Shown here: positions 63,350 to 64,000 of the stretch, piece after piece | Layout: each line of letters starts with the position of its first letter | How positions within the stretch are numbered: position 1 is the first letter of the stretch | From: JAJDYQ01 sp965214035 | GTDB lineage: Bacteria; Pseudomonadota; Gammaproteobacteria; JAJDYQ01 | DNA length: 64,000 bases | NCBI GenBank assembly: GCA_965214035.1 | Contig: OZ243932.1 | Coordinates: forward strand, 310,001-374,000 | Reading direction: 5' to 3' | Notes under the pieces: generated by a model | Databases searched by the model: none | What the model saw: the letters and a program-made list of their open reading frames with translations, nothing else | What the model was told of the DNA's origin: nothing | Position numbers and translations under genes: made by a program

Positions 63350-64000
63350 GTGGTATTAACTGGTGCGGAAATACTGATTCAAAGCCTGAAGAAGGAGGGC
63401 GTTGAATACCTGTTCGGGTATCCGGGCGGTGCGGTGCTGCATATCTATGACTGTCTTGATCAGCAGGACGATATCCGGCATATCCTGGTGCGCCATGAAC
63501 AGGGTGCCACCCATGCTGCCGATGGTTATGCACGTGCTACGGGCAAGCCGGGATGCGTACTGGTTACATCAGGGCCCGGTGCCACCAACGCAGTGACCGG
63601 TATTGCAACAGCATATATGGATTCAGTGCCCATGGTAGTGATTACCGGTCAGGTGCCCACCCCGCTTATCGGCAACGATGCCTTTCAGGAGGTCGATTCC
63701 GTAGGGATTACCCGCCCATGTGTAAAACATAACTTTCTGGTTAAATCCGTTGACGAACTGGCAGGCACCATCAAGAGGGCCTTCTATCTGGCTTCGTCCG
63801 GGCGACCCGGTCCGGTAGTGATAGATATACCCAAGGATGTCACTGCGCACAAAGCCGAATTCAAATATCCGTCAAAAATTGATATCCGATCATACAAGCC
63901 CGTTACCCGCGGTCATCCGGGGCAGATAAAGAAGGCTGTCAAGCTGTTATTGTCTGCTGAGCGTCCCATGATCTACACCGGCGGGGGTGTTATCTGGTCC
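63350..64000 (+). CDS. ilvI: Acetolactate synthase large subunit, N-terminal part
   Basis: ThDP-dependent enzyme of branched-chain amino-acid synthesis. Translation from the GTG at 63350 (GGAG at 63338-63341, 8 bases before) reads TGAEILIQSLKKEGVEYLFG, YPGGAVLHIYD, then VRHEQGATHAADGYARATGK (catalytic Glu), TSGPGATNAVTGIATAYMDS, GQVPTPLIGNDAFQEVD and PVVIDIPKDVT. At least 217 codons are in the window; the gene runs off the right edge. IlvI and IlvB cannot be separated from this part. Confidence 0.93.
   Translation, partial: MVLTGAEILIQSLKKEGVEYLFGYPGGAVLHIYDCLDQQDDIRHILVRHEQGATHAADGYARATGKPGCVLVTSGPGATNAVTGIATAYMDSVPMVVITGQVPTPLIGNDAFQEVDSVGITRPCVKHNFLVKSVDELAGTIKRAFYLASSGRPGPVVIDIPKDVTAHKAEFKYPSKIDIRSYKPVTRGHPGQIKKAVKLLLSAERPMIYTGGGVIWS

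Noticed and set aside
1..64000. CRISPR arrays, integrase-type attachment sites, prophage genes
   Set aside because: No regularly spaced repeats, no integrase gene and no phage structural genes were seen on either strand.

Overview
The window is chromosomal DNA from a gammaproteobacterium of intermediate GC content. The evidence is gene order: recX next to alaS, the lepA-lepB-rnc-era-recO-pdxJ block, rpoE-rseA-rseB-rseC-mucD next to nadB, ratA-rnfH-bamE-fur, recN-nadK-hrcA-grpE-dnaK-dnaJ-dapB-carAB-greA, eno-ftsB-ispD-ispF and rlmE-ftsH-folP-glmM. HrcA beside grpE/dnaK points to a lineage outside the enterics. I cannot fix the order or genus. No tRNA, rRNA or CRISPR array is visible.

Layout. 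1-13,360 lies almost wholly on the minus strand: the 5' end of alaS, recX, pyrF, a winged-helix/nuclease-like protein, an amino-acid racemase, rlmD, a PolB-type exonuclease, a YdbL-like protein, cysM, then pdxJ-recO-era-rnc-DUF4845-lepB-lepA. A decayed TnpB element fills 13,426-13,990. The sigma-E envelope stress operon (14,020-18,156, minus) faces nadB. FMN reductase and recQ follow. A lipoprotein/metallo-hydrolase gene broken by one stop codon and a fucosyltransferase-like gene then sit next to ratA, where smpB is often found. From 29.6 to 42.1 kb the chaperone, dapB, carAB and greA genes run on the plus strand, interrupted by an AT-rich sulfotransferase between dnaK and dnaJ and by a minus-strand SIMPL protein.

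The clearest mobile unit is at 42,185-44,533: a complete IS1595-type element with matching imperfect ends and a perfect 8-bp target duplication (ATATTTTT), inserted between greA and valS. It carries a transposase with one amber codon, an intact DNA adenine methylase coupled to it by an ATGA overlap, and a PD-(D/E)XK-type nuclease with one ochre codon. It looks like a restriction-modification pair travelling as IS cargo, of which only the methylase remains open.

After valS, a three-gene membrane operon (TolQ/MotA-like channel, anchored periplasmic protein, small two-helix protein) runs head-on into a PP2C phosphatase-transmembrane-FGE-like fusion. Then come eno-ftsB-ispD-ispF, a nucleotide-sugar dehydrogenase/epimerase pair, rlmE-ftsH-folP-glmM, an orphan autotransporter barrel fragment with a 3' frameshift, a strong terminator, and the start of acetolactate synthase, which runs off the window.

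Most of the sequence is core metabolism, translation, protein quality control and envelope maintenance. The accessory parts are the IS1595 element, the TnpB relic, the barrel fragment, the glycosyl- and sulfotransferase genes and the PP2C/TolQ-like locus.
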